NCBI GenBank assembly: GCA_021234155.1
Contig: JAJEKV010000049.1
Location: forward strand, 5,203,001 to 5,267,000
From: Isoetes taiwanensis
Lineage: Eukaryota > Streptophyta > Lycopodiopsida > Isoetales > Isoetaceae
Reading direction: 5' to 3'
DNA: 64,000 nt
Part shown: positions 1 through 12,214 of the stretch, piece by piece
Position numbering within the stretch: position 1 is the stretch's first letter
Layout: the number at the start of each line of letters is the position of its first letter
The notes under the pieces: generated by a model
What the model was told of the DNA's origin: nothing
The model's database searches: none
The model's input: only the letters and a program-made list of their open reading frames with translations
Position numbers and translations under genes: made by a program

Positions 1-365
1 TTCTCAAAGATTGATTTATGCTCTGGATATCATCAAATAAGGATTAAGGAGGAGGACATTCATAAATCTGCCTTTCGCACTAGATATGGGCATTATGAGT
101 TCACCGTTATGCCTTTTGGATTAACTAATGCCCCCGCAACGTTTATGCGGTTAATGAATGATGTCTTCCGACAATACTTGGATGATTTTGTTGTTATTTT
201 CTTTGACGACATTCTCGTCTATAGTAAAACCCTAGAGGAGCATGAGAAACATCTTCGGGTTGGCCCTAGAAAACTAAGATGCCACGCTCTTTGCCAAGTT
301 CTCTAAATGCAAGTTTGCCACTCCCAAGGTGGATTATTTGGGACATATCATTTCAGCAGAGGGCA
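1..365 (+). pseudogene. Ty3/gypsy reverse transcriptase fragment (chromovirus pol)
   Basis: The frame opens at base 1 and reads the palm of a Ty3/gypsy RT, which copies element RNA into cDNA. Visible landmarks are [13 protein letters not shown] (motif A region), [21 protein letters not shown] (split here as [10 protein letters not shown] then [12 protein letters not shown]) and the catalytic box FFDDILVYS, where chromoviruses usually have Y-I-DD. At about 275-305 the frame shifts: after EKHLR the expected continuation ([19 protein letters not shown]) is in another frame, so the copy is broken. The N-terminal pol, protease and gag lie outside the window. It is followed in order by RNase H, integrase and chromodomain remnants on the same strand, which fixes the family. 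Confidence 0.9.
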
Positions 366-639
366 TTGGCTGCATCCAAAACCCAAGATAGAGGCAAGAG
401 GGAATGGTCTGTTCTGTAATGTTTAAGGTCCAAGTTTTTAGGATTGAATGGATATTATGGAAATTTGTTAAGGATTTTGCAAAGATTGCAGGTGACTCTT
501 ACTAATCTTACAAAGCATGAAAAAGTGAAGGATTGGATTGAGCATTGGAAAGCAAAGGTTCAGTGGAAGTTTCAAACAGCTTTAAAGATGCTTTAACGAC
601 AAAAGACCAAACATTACATTACCCTCCATTTCGAGAAGG

Positions 640-1035
640 ATAAGCTAGTGGCAACTTAATGCTTAGAAGATTGCTACGGGGAGTCCTAATGCAGAGGGAG
701 GGTTATTGCCTATGATTCAAAGAAAGTGAACGAAAAGCATAAATGATACCCTACCCATGATCAGTGAATTGTTAGCAGTTGTCCATGCTCATGGATATGG
801 AGACACTACCTTCTTGGTAGAAGATTCCCAACCTGATACCGGATCATCGAGTCTCCATTTATCCATCCACCAAATCTCAATCTCCTGGCCGAGAAGATGG
901 ATGGAATTCACGGAGGAGTATGACTTTGAGATTATGTATAAGCACAGGAAACACAATGTGGTTGAGGATGCATTGTCACGCCATCCCTTGGTAACCCGAA
1001 CCCATTGTAATGCAATTTCTACACTCACCCGGTGA
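640..1035 (+). pseudogene. Ty3/gypsy RNase H and connection fragment
   Basis: The recognisable end of a gypsy RNase H domain reads W-MEFTEEYDFEIMYKHRKHN then VVEDALSRHP, matching the family pattern EYDF-I-Y-GK-N-VADALSR. RNase H removes the RNA strand during reverse transcription. The earlier part (640-800) is shifted between frames and only pieces such as the stretch before HAHGYG can be placed. It sits between the RT and integrase remnants of the same element and is non-functional. Confidence 0.75.
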
Positions 1036-1136
1036 GTTTGGGAAGCAGATAGAAACGGACCTTGGCCACGGATCCCGAAGTTAGTGGATATTTGGGATAG
1101 TTTGGCTAAGGAAGCTCATGACCGATAAGGAGCATG

Positions 1137-2070
1137 AGGCTTTCCGCTCATATAAGAAAGAGGGCAGATTGTTATATTACAAGGATAAGTTGTGTGTACC
1201 GAGACTTTGAGTACGTGAAGTCGATTCTCCATGACACACACAAACAGCCCTATAGCTGGTCATGCGGGGTTTATGAACCTACTTTAAGATTCGCCCCGGC
1301 TATTCACGCCTTCTATGAAAAGGACATTTGCCGTACATTAAGCAAAGGTGGGTGTGTCAACAAACCACCAAAGCAGATTAAGGATTCGGCGAAGTTGCAA
1401 CCTCCGGATGTGCCCAACGCTAAGTGGAAGTGATAACCATGGATTTAATTGTGGGCCTTCCCCGTACTCTCCATGGCTATGATGCGTTAATAGTAGTGGT
1501 CGACAAGTTGTCGAAAATAGCTCATTTCTTGCCATGTCGTACCACGGATATAGCCTTTGATACCGCTCTACTATTTGCCAAGGAGATCTTCAGATTACAC
1601 GGAATGCCACGCGTTATTATATCCGACAGGGATCCCAAATTCATAAGTGCATTCTAGAAAGATTTCTTTGCTACCATCCAGACTAAGCTTGCTATGAGTA
1701 CAGCATATCATCCTCAGATAGATGGTCAGACTAAGCGTACCAATCGTATCATAGAGGATATGTTACGAAGTTATGTATGGAGTAAGCAATCCCAATGGGC
1801 TGACTATATTTATCTGGTCGAATTCGCCTATAACAGTATGAAACAGGAATCTTCCAGAATGTCCCCCTTTATGATAAATTATGGTTATCAATGCCTTACT
1901 ACAGACACATGGCATAACCCCGTTTCTAAAGTGGAGGTTTCTCAGCAACTCCTCCTAGAAATGCAAGCTTTGGTTGAGGAAGTACGTGGGTACTTATTAG
2001 CGGCACGCAGTCGTCAAAAGAGTGTAGCAGATAAGCCTGTAACCCCACGGGTCTTCAGTGGAGGGTGAAT
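1137..2070 (+). pseudogene. Ty3/gypsy integrase (zinc-binding and DDE core), inactive
   Basis: The N-terminal HHCC region (about 1137-1400) is present but shifted between frames. The catalytic core is clear: [32 protein letters not shown] holds the first Asp, and RVIISDRDPKF the second. A TAG stop follows at about 1655 after FISAF. The third acidic residue should be the Glu of the GQTER motif, but this copy reads DGQTKRTNRIIEDMLR, a Glu-to-Lys change at a catalytic position. YNSMKQESSRMSPFMINYG closes the core. The enzyme would normally insert cDNA into chromosomes; here stops, frameshifts and the lost Glu make it dead. Confidence 0.9.
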
Positions 2071-2299
2071 CGTTTGGCTTAAGATTAAAGGTGAAACAAG
2101 CCAAGCTTTAAAATTGGTAACTGCAAGAAGTTGGCACCTAGATGGGCTGGCCTGCTCAAGATCAACGTTGTTGGGAAACGGGTATATCGCTGGACTTGCC
2201 ACCCGTCCAAGATCCACAAGGTCTTTCATGTCGGGTCTTCTAAAGCATCACACCCCTGCATCCGGAGGAGATCTTGATACACACCCTACTTGAAATGAC

Positions 2300-2523
2300 G
2301 GAAGAGCATTTGGATATAGTGCCCGAAGCTCTTCTTGATCGAGCATATAAGGGGTATTTCGGAGGACCCAGATGCCGCAGAATACTTGGTCAAGTGGAAA
2401 ACTTACCCGGTGGAGGATGCTACGTGGGTGATGGAAAGCGACCTTGAGAAGCACTATTCGGACTTCATGCGCGAATCTCAAGGCCGCACCATCAACGATG
2501 CTATCAACCCGCTCCCGCGGTAA
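2300..2523 (+). pseudogene. Chromodomain at the integrase C terminus
   Basis: EYLVKWKTYPVEDATWV followed by ESDLEKHYSDFM matches the chromodomain core (YLVKWK-Y-ATWE-L), which in chromoviruses guides integration by binding modified histones. The reading frame ends at TAA 2521-2523. The preceding 2070-2300 bases carry the GPY/F-like linker in broken frames (for example KIHKVFHVG in part). This domain identifies the element as a chromovirus rather than a Tat/Athila type. Confidence 0.85.
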
Positions 2524-3174
2524 GCTTGAAGGCTTGATTCGCCGAGAATCAGGCGATGGAGGGTAGATGCATCGCGGTTGACACGATTCGAAGATGATGG
2601 GATCATCTTCCCATTATTCCCTAGGGCGTGGGTGTCTTGTCCAATGGACACGACCGCCGAAGCGCTTCCTTGTAAAGCATGTAGTTGATAGCGCGATTCA
2701 TCTTGGCTATAATAGGAACTTCTAACCATTCCTTACGCTTAATGAATCACGAACCATAGACATGGTAGATTCCTTGTAGGTAAATTTTCTTTTATTTCTT
2801 ATAGGGGTGGACCTTCAACCACAACCTAATTATTTCATCTATATAAACCGATATATTCACATAATGAGCCCTGATTAAAAGACGTGACACGCCCATGTAT
2901 AGAGGGTTGTCGATGGCCCAACTTTTCCAGTTTCCATTGTGTTTACATGCAGTTCCTTCTTGTTACCATGCTATTTGATATTGGACTTCGGTCCTTGGAC
3001 TTGTTGCTTATGATAATCATGTGAACTGCACTCCGGTGCTTAAACTGTTTTAAACTTTGAAGTTTTAATATATTAACTTCTGAAATAAGGAATTCCCTTC
3101 CTTCATAATGTCATTTACTACATTTGTATCTAACCCCAATGCTGAGGACAACATTAATTCTAAGGAGGGGAGAA
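2524..3174 (+). other. Chromovirus 3' untranslated region with polypurine tract
   Basis: No coding signal is visible. The stretch ends in TCTAAGGAGGGGAGAA (about 3159-3174), a polypurine tract directly before TGTGGACG, which is the expected plus-strand primer site abutting a 3' LTR. Confidence 0.7.
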
Positions 3175-4900
3175 TGTGGACGTTCAAGCATTTTTATACG
3201 ATAATGCATTATAAATGTATTGACACATCACCCAGTATAGATACGCCACCATGGGGTATGGTAACCTAGGGGTTGACCTAGAAGGGATTAAATTAGCTAT
3301 GCTAATTTAATTATTAAGGATAATAACCTATAATTAAGGAATTAATATTTGAAAAGGATAATTAAGCTAATTATGGTTTGGGAAAGCGCCACCTGGCCAA
3401 ACTTGATTGGCCAGCATGGTGAATACTACTTTGAACCATTAAGTGGATCACCACCCCATATCAACCAGAATCGACCAAGAGGAGCTGAGCGCCACCTTTG
3501 AGGAACTGAGCGCCACCCTTGCCTACCACGTATCTACGTAGCTAGAGCTGAACGTCGAGTCCCAGGAAGATGGAAGCGCCAAACGATAACGGGTCCAGCA
3601 GGAACTCGGGTAGGTGGCTAGTATAGGCTGATATTCGAGGGTAGCGCCCCTGTTGGGCACTTGTTGTGTTGTTTTGTCTGTTCTCTCTGTGTTTTACTCG
3701 TAGGAGCTAACCCTTGGTTGTAAAGGTAAGTTCTCTTTATATTCTGATTCTGGTTTTGCTCTTAGAGGATGGATTGATAGTTCTTTGCATGGTATTACTC
3801 TGGAAATGGGGGAATTAAGGGGGGTAGAGACCTCTGAGCTCATGTATGATAGTATGCTCCTAGATAGAGCCCTGTAATATTCCCATTAATTGCGGCCTGT
3901 GCACAAGAGACCACCGAGTCGTGGATGCTATGGAATGGCTTAGCACCAAACAAGGGACACAATGGTGAAATGGGGGTGGGGTCTTGCACGAACATAAAAG
4001 GCTCTGAGACTCCCTATGGAGCTCCCCGATAGCCGTCCACGTAGAGGGCCGGGTATGGGTCGACACTCCACAGGTGTAGAGGTGTGATCGTATGGAGCAT
4101 CTTGCACTTTGAGTAGATTTAGGTGAGTAAGCGCAGGTCACAGGATGCGGGGGTCGCTTGATGCGCACGTATTCTCTAGCTCACCCATGGAACCACGGGT
4201 GATCACGGAAGGGATGCCTCCCCCACCGGGCCTCATCGGACGGGGCTTCATGAACCCCGTAGTAGGCTCGTAGGGTGATACCTTGAGTCTGCGTGTCCGG
4301 AAGGCTATAGTGATGCCATAGCATGATTCGACTTATCTGCAAAGTGTGCACAGGAGGGGCGGATGGAGTGGACAACCCTAGCCGATGTTCTATGCCGATA
4401 GCGCCATGTCAAGATCTTGGCCTGCTGATCTCTTGAGACCCTAGCCGTACCGGTCGATCCCTACCGGAAGTCGAGGCTGGGGTAGAACCCAGGTTTGGGG
4501 TGTTTTCCTTAGTATTAAATGCATATTCTTTGTGGTTGTCACTTGATGGATGTGCCACCCTTCGTGGTGGTAAATTATGATATGATTATCTTTGTGTGCT
4601 AACCTTGTATTCACGCTTCCGCGACGTAGGAGCCCCATTGAAAGCGTGGGCCGAATGACCCCTCTGTGTCCTTCACTTGGGCATCTTCCTATAGATGGCC
4701 GAGTCAGATGGAGGGCCCTACTCATGGTGAGTTGGTTGCCATGGGAGGGGAAAGTCCCCGTATGTATACGTCCGAGGTGCATTATATGTTAGGAGCGTCA
4801 CAAGAGATAATAGAGACATTTTCAAAGAACACCGAGCATCATTGTCAAAGCAAAGGCGGTCGGGGCCAATGGAGAGTCGGTCGAAGCACATAAACCCCGA
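3175..4900 (+). repeat. Probable 3' LTR of the chromovirus (start clear, end not resolved)
   Basis: The LTR begins TGTGGACG at 3175 immediately after the polypurine tract. The 5' LTR is outside the window, so the end cannot be set by comparison and the right border given is only the limit of plausible LTR-like sequence before the LINE fragment. No convincing ORF is seen. A short motif gagcgccacc recurs at about 3484-3515. Confidence 0.45.
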
Positions 4901-5394
4901 CACTCAGAGACCTCGATGTACCAAGGAGAGAATACTACGATGGGATCTAGGCTAAGGAATGAGATCAAAGTACAGGAAGCTCTAATGTTCATGCAACGTC
5001 AAGGGCTACACAGGGAACTGGCCAGAGCCAGGGAATTGAATCAGGCAGGGATACACGCGGGAGTCAGGAATGGCAAAGTATACCGGGGACACAGGGATTA
5101 ACAAAGACAACAGAAATGGAGAAGGAGAATATCAACCCCTTGGTGGTCATGCCACAAGGGCAGGAAAGCAGAGCATTGGGGAGGGGGGGGGGAGGGGCGG
5201 GCGACAAAGGCGATAGTCCCAAAAAGTGATTCAAAGGCCTGAGAGGGCTTGAGAAAGAAGTTAAACCTGGTCAAGACCGAACACACCAAAGCTGGAATCA
5301 TGGGCCCAACCTCGATCACAAAGGCCAGAGGACGATCGAGAAGAGTAGGCAATGGGGCAAAACACACAGAAACCCCAAAGGAGCAGCCTCGAGG
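4901..5394 (+). other. Possible LINE ORF1/5' region, unassigned
   Basis: A short open frame (4916-5101) encodes a charged helical peptide with no recognised domain, followed by a G-rich run (about 5178-5196). Its position directly upstream of a LINE endonuclease suggests a LINE 5' or ORF1 remnant, but nothing in the sequence proves it. Confidence 0.25.
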
Positions 5395-6669
5395 GAAGAG
5401 ACGCTGACGATATGGTACTGGAATTGTACCGGATACCCTTGGGATGATGGGGAGAGGCTCGAGGGAGCACATAACTGCGACATAATCTGTCTGGTAGAGA
5501 CATGGGAACACAACATCAAGCGGTTACCAGAGGAAGAGGGATACCAGCTATTCACATGCTGGAAAGATAAGGATTTTTAGATAGGAAGAGGAAGCGCAGC
5601 CCTAGCCTGTTATGTGAAAGACAATGTAGCAAACAGTGCACGTATTTTACATTCGGATATCAATAAAAGATACATGATACTGAGTATTCAATTGCAAAAC
5701 AAAAAAAATCTAATTTTGATTATAGTATATTATCCGCCAAACAGTGACAAACTAGAATTGCTAGATTTGGGGGAGAGTATGATGAAGTGGAAGGAACAGG
5801 GGCCAATGATTCTAATAGGGGACCTAAACGCCAGAACGGGTCAGGAACAAGCACAAAACACAAGCATAAATGAAACGAATGGACAGTTGATACATACTGC
5901 GAGATCACAGGATTGGAAAAGAAGTTTAGTAGACAAGACAGAGATCAATGCCAAAGGTGAACTACTGCACGAAGTATGCACGGTGATAGGGGTCATTGTA
6001 GCTAATGGGGTACAAAAATGGGGAGGATCAGGGAATTTCACGAGCCATAACGCACACGGGAGAAGCATAGTAGATTATGTGATTATGAATGACCGAGAAG
6101 TAGAAATAGTCTCGGGATTTGTGCTACTAGAATGGCCGATTGGGAAAAGGGAAAGTTATAGACCCATACAACTAACACTCAAAGGGGACGAGCAGGCGAA
6201 AATGAAAATACACTTTCAGGATAAATATGCAGATACATTCGTGCAATCTATCGAAGCAGAAATGGGAAAATGGGAATGGGGAGAGCATAGGGCAGACGAG
6301 AATGGAAACATGCTTAATGACATAACGGTGAAGGTGGCAACAGAAGTTTTTAGAAAACGAAAAAGACCCAAGAGGAACAATGCTTTTAAGGCCTCAGTAT
6401 GGTATGATGAGGAATGCAGGGAACAAAAAAGAAAAGTCAGAGCGCATATAGGCAGAGAGACATATCAAACAGAAAGAGCGGTATACCTAAGAATGTTGAA
6501 GTCAAAACGAAACAAAAATCTGGTACAGCACCAATGGGGCCTGGCTAAATTGCTAAAAAGACAACCCCGAAATTTCTGGAAGGGATTTAAAGGGAAGGGA
6601 GAGGGGAATAGGAAAACTGAGAACACACATGACAGCATTGGAGCATCTGGATGGGAGAAATACCTTTAG
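5395..6669 (+). pseudogene. LINE ORF2 fragment: apurinic-type endonuclease (EEP) and spacer
   Basis: The frame starts with WYWNC at about 5420 and reads NCDIICLVETWE, then ILIIVYYPPNSDKLE, ILIGDLNARTG and GRSIVDYVIMND, in the order of the exonuclease-endonuclease-phosphatase fold that nicks target DNA for LINE insertion. An in-frame TAG at 5578-5580 breaks it. After the nuclease comes the usual basic spacer (VWYDEECREQKRK, then PRNFWKGFKG). The frame stops at 6669 before any reverse transcriptase motif; RT sequence is not seen downstream. A stretch opening at 5614 uses GTG and is not a real start. Loss of the 3' half is unusual for LINEs, which normally lose their 5' end. Confidence 0.85.
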
Positions 6670-7892
6670 AAACTATATAAGACGAACAATGCAAATATTT
6701 GAAACTCTTTAATTTTGTTTAGCAAACTTGACTTTAAACAAGCAAGTTGCTATTCAATTTTTAACCCCTTTCCAAATTTTGGTTTACCATACACCACAAC
6801 CTTCATTGGCTTCATTGTATTTCTTATCGTCCCCTAGGACGATTTTAGCCGACCTATGTTGATGAGTTAACATTGTTGTCTTTGCTGTCTATTCCAAATT
6901 ATGTAATCTATGTTGCTTAGTATTGTTATTGTGTAATATCTTTTTATCTAATTCTGGTACTATTTTTTCTATGGCCGCATTCTCTACTTAAAACAGATAT
7001 CATTACGGCATGAACATATGGAACATAGACTTGTCCATGTTTTGGCACCTTGTTGTGCTAAACATAGACCAAGCCCATATCATTGGGACAAATCCATAGT
7101 GCTTTGGCACCTTGTTTCAAGTATCTTCCTAGGTGTTGGCATGAACAATGTTAGAGTTGATATTCTAGATTTAATCTAAAGCTGTGGATTTGGTAGCAGT
7201 ACATCCAATTTGGCTCAAGACTTATCTTGATAATCATTTTTACCAAAACAATTCAGGATGTCAACACATTAGCTAAAGTCAAAACTAGTCATTGTCGTCG
7301 ATGTATAAATCCGTCTTTGTCAGGAGGTCCACAATCCTATTCATTGTTGTATTCCTTGTTTGGGTTCCATAGGTCAATTGATCTCTGTGGACGATAAAAA
7401 TCAATTCAATTCAAGTCAATTCAAATCAATTCAATTATCTCCTCTTGCAACAAAGGGTTGTTGCGTCTATTAGAATGGGGCACATCTTTTGACGGGAGAA
7501 CATGACATGTCACTATTGCCAATAAAGGCTGAAAAGCATACATTGCAAAATTGTCCTATTTCTTAACATGGACGACGTGAACATGCAAACCCCATTGCTT
7601 AGCTCTTACCTCATCTCCACTTCAGAGGACACCTTCAATCTCTCGTTTGGCTTCATACTTTTAAAATTTTGATGCTTTATTGGCATGTTTGACAAGTAAC
7701 ATATAGCAATAACATTGAGTAGTGGATTCGTTAATGCGTCATCCCCTATTTCCACCCGAAAATGTTGACAAAAGTGGTTGTCACCGACATTTAAACATAC
7801 AAAGCACTACTATTGAAAGTCAACGGTCCCACCGACATATATGTACACAATTACAATGGAACGCTTTGTTGCTAAAACTTGAAAATGCCTAC
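6670..7892. other. Non-coding AT-rich stretch
   Basis: No gene is visible. A short run of (TCAATTCAA)-like units lies at about 7398-7435. Short open frames here show no domain. Confidence 0.5.
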
Positions 7893-8050
7893 CAACTATT
7901 ACTAGTTAATGATTATTGAATTTGGTTTCGACGTGGAACAATTGCGATCAACTATTACTAGTTAATGATTATTGAATTTGGTTTCGACGTGGAACGATTG
8001 CAATCAACTATTACTAGTTAATGATTATTGAATCTGGTTTCAATGTGGAA
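7893..8050. repeat. 56-bp tandem repeat, about 2.8 copies
   Basis: Units start at 7893, 7949 and 8005, each beginning CAACTATTACTAGTTAATGA. The first two differ at a couple of bases and the third is partial and more diverged (TCTGGTTTCAATGTGG). Confidence 0.9.
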
Positions 8051-8854
8051 CACATGCCATCTCATAATATAAGTCAAAACCCCTTAAGGATATCATGGTT
8101 GCAACCATGCATAGGCTAAAAAACGTGCAAAATACACTAAAATTGAGGATGTGATAACAACCAATATTTAGAGGTCATATGCAGTGGCCATTTTAACCGA
8201 TTAGCCTACTAAACTTAAACCATAGTTCTATTGTCAATATTCTATTTTAGTTGTTGACAGTTATATAAAATTGCTTGTGTCCTTCTTGTTGTTTGATGGT
8301 GTTATGAGTTTTGTATTACATACTTTAATGCCTACTTGACCGCCAAAATCTCTTCTGGCCTAATTATATACAAATCATGGATCCAAATCCATAAAAGTAG
8401 ATGCCCCCAATCCATACTCCCGTCTCCCATCCCCCATCCCCATGTTTTATTGCAATAGTCATGCGAGAAGCATTATAGAGAGGAGTTATTTGCAATCGGC
8501 TGGAAAATTCCACATACCTTACCTTTTTGTCTTCTCTATCTTCTTTGTTTGTATTTTTATCTCTATGTTGTTTATGGGAGATTGGCTTTTCAGGGGTTTT
8601 GGCCAAAATCCAAAAGGCCAATAATCTATAGGCGTTGGATAATAACATGTAAATAATAGTCCAACCAAATCCAATATCATAAATACTTTGTTATCATTAT
8701 TTCTTCCCACTGATTACAAGCAATACAAACTAAAAGTGAACTCAATGTTTTCGAAACACCACCATCAAACCATAAGTAAGCAAATTTTTCTTGTTTAGGC
8801 AAAGCTACCTGCATAGGGAGTTCTAAATTAGATGTTGGATTACCTGCATTCAAT
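8051..8854. other. Intergenic, nothing recognised
   Basis: Short overlapping frames on both strands at 8364-8710 have no recognisable domain. Confidence 0.4.
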
Positions 8855-9501
8855 TCAAACTCTACAGGGATTTGACAACAGCATCTCTTCCTCTATGAAA
8901 TTTAAGGCTTCAAATTCACCTACTTTGTTGTAGAGTGTTACCCTTTTCTTACCATTGGAAATAGTGCATTCTCCTTTTGACCAAACATGCCTGGCATCAA
9001 CTGTAGATAGCCACTTCCTTTCCAAAAGCAAATCATAAATATCTGATTTCTCTTCTATCCCTTCAAAAGCAACCACAACAAAATTAGCTGCAATAACAAT
9101 ACCTTCCACATCAATTGGCACATTGCTAACTATCTCTACAGGGCTGATTTTTGTGTTTGAGAAGGATTTACCATTGGAGCTTTCTTATCTATCTCAAAGC
9201 CACACATTCTCATTACATGGTGAGACATCACATTCAGACGTGATCCTCCATCTAAGAGAACATTGGTTAATATTTTCTTGGCCATTCTGGCAACACAAGT
9301 GAACGCCCCTAGATCATAATCTTCTTGAGTGAGCATGTGCTCCTCAATATGATTGGTTAGAGCAAACTCATCCTCTTTGGTCAAATTGAGTACCTTCTTC
9401 CTGTAGGATGGAGCTATCTTGAGAAGAGTCAACAGGTCAACACTGATTTTAGAATTCTTAAGCAAATACTCAAAATCCTCATTATCTTTATCTCTTTTCA
9501 A
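8855..9501 (-). pseudogene. Ty3/gypsy retropepsin (protease) fragment
   Basis: On the minus strand the frame from 9501 reads a helical linker then AKKILTNVLLDGGSRLNVMS, an aspartic protease active-site region. The usual D-S/T-G triad appears as D-G-G, so catalysis is doubtful. After a frameshift near 9136 the second half continues with VPIDVEGIVIAANFVV and LLLERKWLS, matching the LLGRPWL-type C-terminal lobe. It ends at TGA near 8855 and no RT follows. It lies directly downstream of the gag pieces of the same element. Confidence 0.7.
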
Positions 9502-10007
9502 ATATTCTGAACAAGGGGAGGAGGCACAACCATATTTTGCTCGATTTCTTTGTGTCCCACAGTATTGAAATCCTCATTGATTTGTGCTGGCTCTTTTACC
9601 TTTTCATTGTTCATTCCTCTTGTATGCACAACCATAATTTCCTCCTGTTCTTCAATCTCCTGCACAAATCTGATAGAAGCATCTTGCTCACTAGATTTAG
9701 ATTTTTCTTGCCTAGCAAAATACTCTTTTACACTACACCTATCCTCATAATGTCCTACAACTTTGCAAAATGCACACACAGGGCATTCCTTACCAAAATG
9801 CCCTCTTTTACCACATTTTGTACAAGGCCTATACCAGCAGTAATCAGAGGAATGAGTGTTTCTTGAACAGTGGGCACAGGGTGGATAAATCCTCTCAGGT
9901 CTAGAGTTCTTCATCTTTTGAAGTTGTTTGGTCACCTCAACTAGAGCCTCTGATACTTTGGTTATTTCGGCTCTCACATCTGCTACAGGACCCTCAGCAT
10001 CCTCCAT
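9498..10007 (-). pseudogene. Ty3/gypsy gag C-terminal part with zinc knuckles
   Basis: A short coiled-coil-like start is followed by three cysteine clusters: CAHCSRNTHSSDYC, CTKCGKRGHFGKEC and CAFCKVVGHYEDRC. The last two are CCHC knuckles that bind the element's RNA. The frame is the same as the upstream gag segment, separated only by one TAA (10011-10013), and shifts near 9500 into the protease frame. Confidence 0.85.
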
Positions 10008-10010
10008 TTT

Positions 10011-10766
10011 TTATTTCTTCTTCTCTTTCTGCACAGCATAAACTGGTACAGGTCCTAGTCCCATGTACTCCTGCTCATAATCTGGAAAGAATAGGTCATG
10101 AGGTGAGTGCATATCATCTGGTAAGTAAGAAATCATATCTGCAATTTCAGTGGCCTTAGTAAAAGCCTTATGTATTATGTCAAAGCCTTCTTGATTTTGG
10201 ATCTTGAGCATCTTCCTGTGTACTCTTGGTCTACTGCTCAGACCTCTGATAAAAGATGCCACCAGATGTAAAGTATGGTTTGGAACTTGGTTAATCTGAC
10301 ACTTAACAAGATAGAGATTAAATCTTTCAACATATTGGTGAACACTCTCACCATGCTTTATATGAAAGGTTTGTAGTTCAAAAATAAAATCCTGAGGATC
10401 TAATAGCTTACCAAACCTTGCCAAGAATTTCTTGACTAATTGATCCCATGAGTTAGCTCCTAAACTCATAACATATTCAAGCCAAGCTCTGACCTCATCA
10501 TTCTTGAAACACTTTTTAAACTCAGAGAATTTGCAACCTTTCTTGTGTCCATATTCTTGATAGTACTCCTCAAAAGTTTTCAGAAAATTGTTAGCATTCA
10601 TGCTTGGATCAAAAGTAGGAACAGGAATTGGCATATTCAATTCAAAGTAATGGCAAGGCATACCTATATTTGCTTGTATACTCACTCCTGGTGCTGCAGC
10701 AGAAGCTTCATGATTCTCCTGTGCTTCAGCATGCTCAGATGCTTCATTAGTTCTCCTGGGAGTCAT
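10011..10766 (-). pseudogene. Ty3/gypsy gag capsid domain (Retrotrans_gag)
   Basis: The 251-residue frame carries the retrotransposon gag signature: F-P-NANNFLKTFEEYY near the start, then EVRAWLEYVMS, WDQLVKKFLARFG, and GESVHQYVERFNLYLVKC, followed by LVASFIRGLSSRPRVHRKM. This forms the capsid. It ends at a TAA that interrupts the otherwise continuous frame into the zinc-knuckle part. No LTR, primer site or RT is seen around it, so this is a fragment on the opposite strand from the chromovirus at the window start. Confidence 0.85.
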
Positions 10767-11465
10767 GAGTTCAAATTCCAGGAAATTATCTCAATAGGAC
10801 CTCCAAAATGTTGAAGGTGTTCCTGGCAAAACCTTTAACCCAGTGGTTTAAAACCTCCAAGTTGCTTAAGGCAACCACTCTGCGTGAAAAATCCCAAGAA
10901 AAATAGGGATTATGAACCACTTTCCCTAAAGAAAAAAAAGTCTACCTTGCAAGAATGAATACAAGATGTAATCCAGAAAGTTTACTCATGATTTTTGATT
11001 CTGAAGCTACTCAAGACCTTGAAGGATGTCAGGAGCAAAGTCAGATGGATTTTGAGCAGTGCAAGCTTTCCAAAAATGCACCCTTGACCGGGTCAATTTT
11101 TGGTCAATATCCCTGGCAGAGAATCAAATTTTCTAACTCGATAAGGGCAACTCCTTTTTGGGATTTGATGCTTGGTTCCCTCTCTAGAATGTCTTCACAC
11201 AATGTGCAAGAACGCTCTTTGCAGAAAGATGTGTATCCTTTTGGAATTTTGGTTTTTGTTTGACTGTATCTTACAGACTATGAACAACAGATAAATCTAG
11301 AATTGCCAGATGTCTGGATGCACTTTCTTGCCTTTCTAAGCAGTATCAATGCCAACAATGTCTATGTGAATAATCAGATGAAGGTCTTGAGCACAATGCT
11401 AATATGGAGTAATAAAGACAGATCAATGGCCTAATGGTGCAGGCTTAACACTAGAGTTGTCCCGG
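10767..11465. other. Probable leader of the gypsy fragment, no gene
   Basis: This lies 5' of gag on the minus strand. I could not find LTR ends or a primer-binding site. The small plus-strand frame at 10955-11263 has no domain features. Confidence 0.35.
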
Positions 11466-11492
11466 GGACCATTTCTGGTCCAGAAATGGTCC
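11466..11492. repeat. 27-bp near-perfect palindrome
   Basis: GGACCATTTCTGG at the left pairs with CAGAAATGGTCC at the right around a one-base centre. It lies about 140 bp outside the Helitron terminus. Confidence 0.8.
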
Positions 11493-11634
11493 GCCATACC
11501 CCCTGCCACATAAACCGATATATCTCGCAAGAGAAATTTTAATTTTAAAATATACCACCATTATTTGAGTCTTCACTTGATTCTTAACGACCTGTGAGAA
11601 TTTCATGACCACTGGATTCACCTTTATATTGGTA

Positions 11635-11663
11635 CTAGAAAAAGTGCCCAGCGTTGCTGGGCT
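11635..11663 (-). repeat. Helitron 3' terminal hairpin and CTAG end
   Basis: A perfect 7-bp stem with a 3-base loop is at 11647-11663, seven bases from CTAG at 11635-11638. The hairpin acts as the rolling-circle termination signal in this class. Confidence 0.65.
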
Positions 11664-12214
11664 ATTCGTCATGCATAAGTTTACAAACTAATAAAGACTA
11701 TTGGTGGATTTACATTGCATACTTAAAAGCAAAAAATCGTATAAGTGCAATATTCAATGCTTTTCTACAACGTTCTAATGCACAAAGGCAATTACGCGTT
11801 TAACAAGCAAAAAAAGCTAGATTTACCATTGACAATGCAAAGCATGCTATTCAATGCAAGTACAAAGGCCTTGCACAAATCTTTTTTTTAGCTACGTTTG
11901 AAGTATAGACAACAGTTGACCCCTTTCTTGACATAGAAGCATTATTATGAACTTTTAACCTCTCCCACTCACAACACCCTTAATGTTCACATACTAAATA
12001 GTCTAAAAAATACCAATTGACTTTGCTCCGCTAGATAGTCTTGAAGTGTGCATTGATACCATGACTTTGCACCATAAGAACTTGTGATGGCTGCATTACT
12101 GAATATTACATACATAACTCCTTATGTGTACATTTTGTCTTCATATGGATTGTTATTAACACTATCTTATTTGCTTAGGATAGACACACAAGAGCCTCTA
12201 TAGGCCTACATCCC

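Noticed and set aside
4178..4782. Minus-strand ORFs in the presumed LTR
   Set aside because: No domain, no codon support, inside probable LTR sequence.
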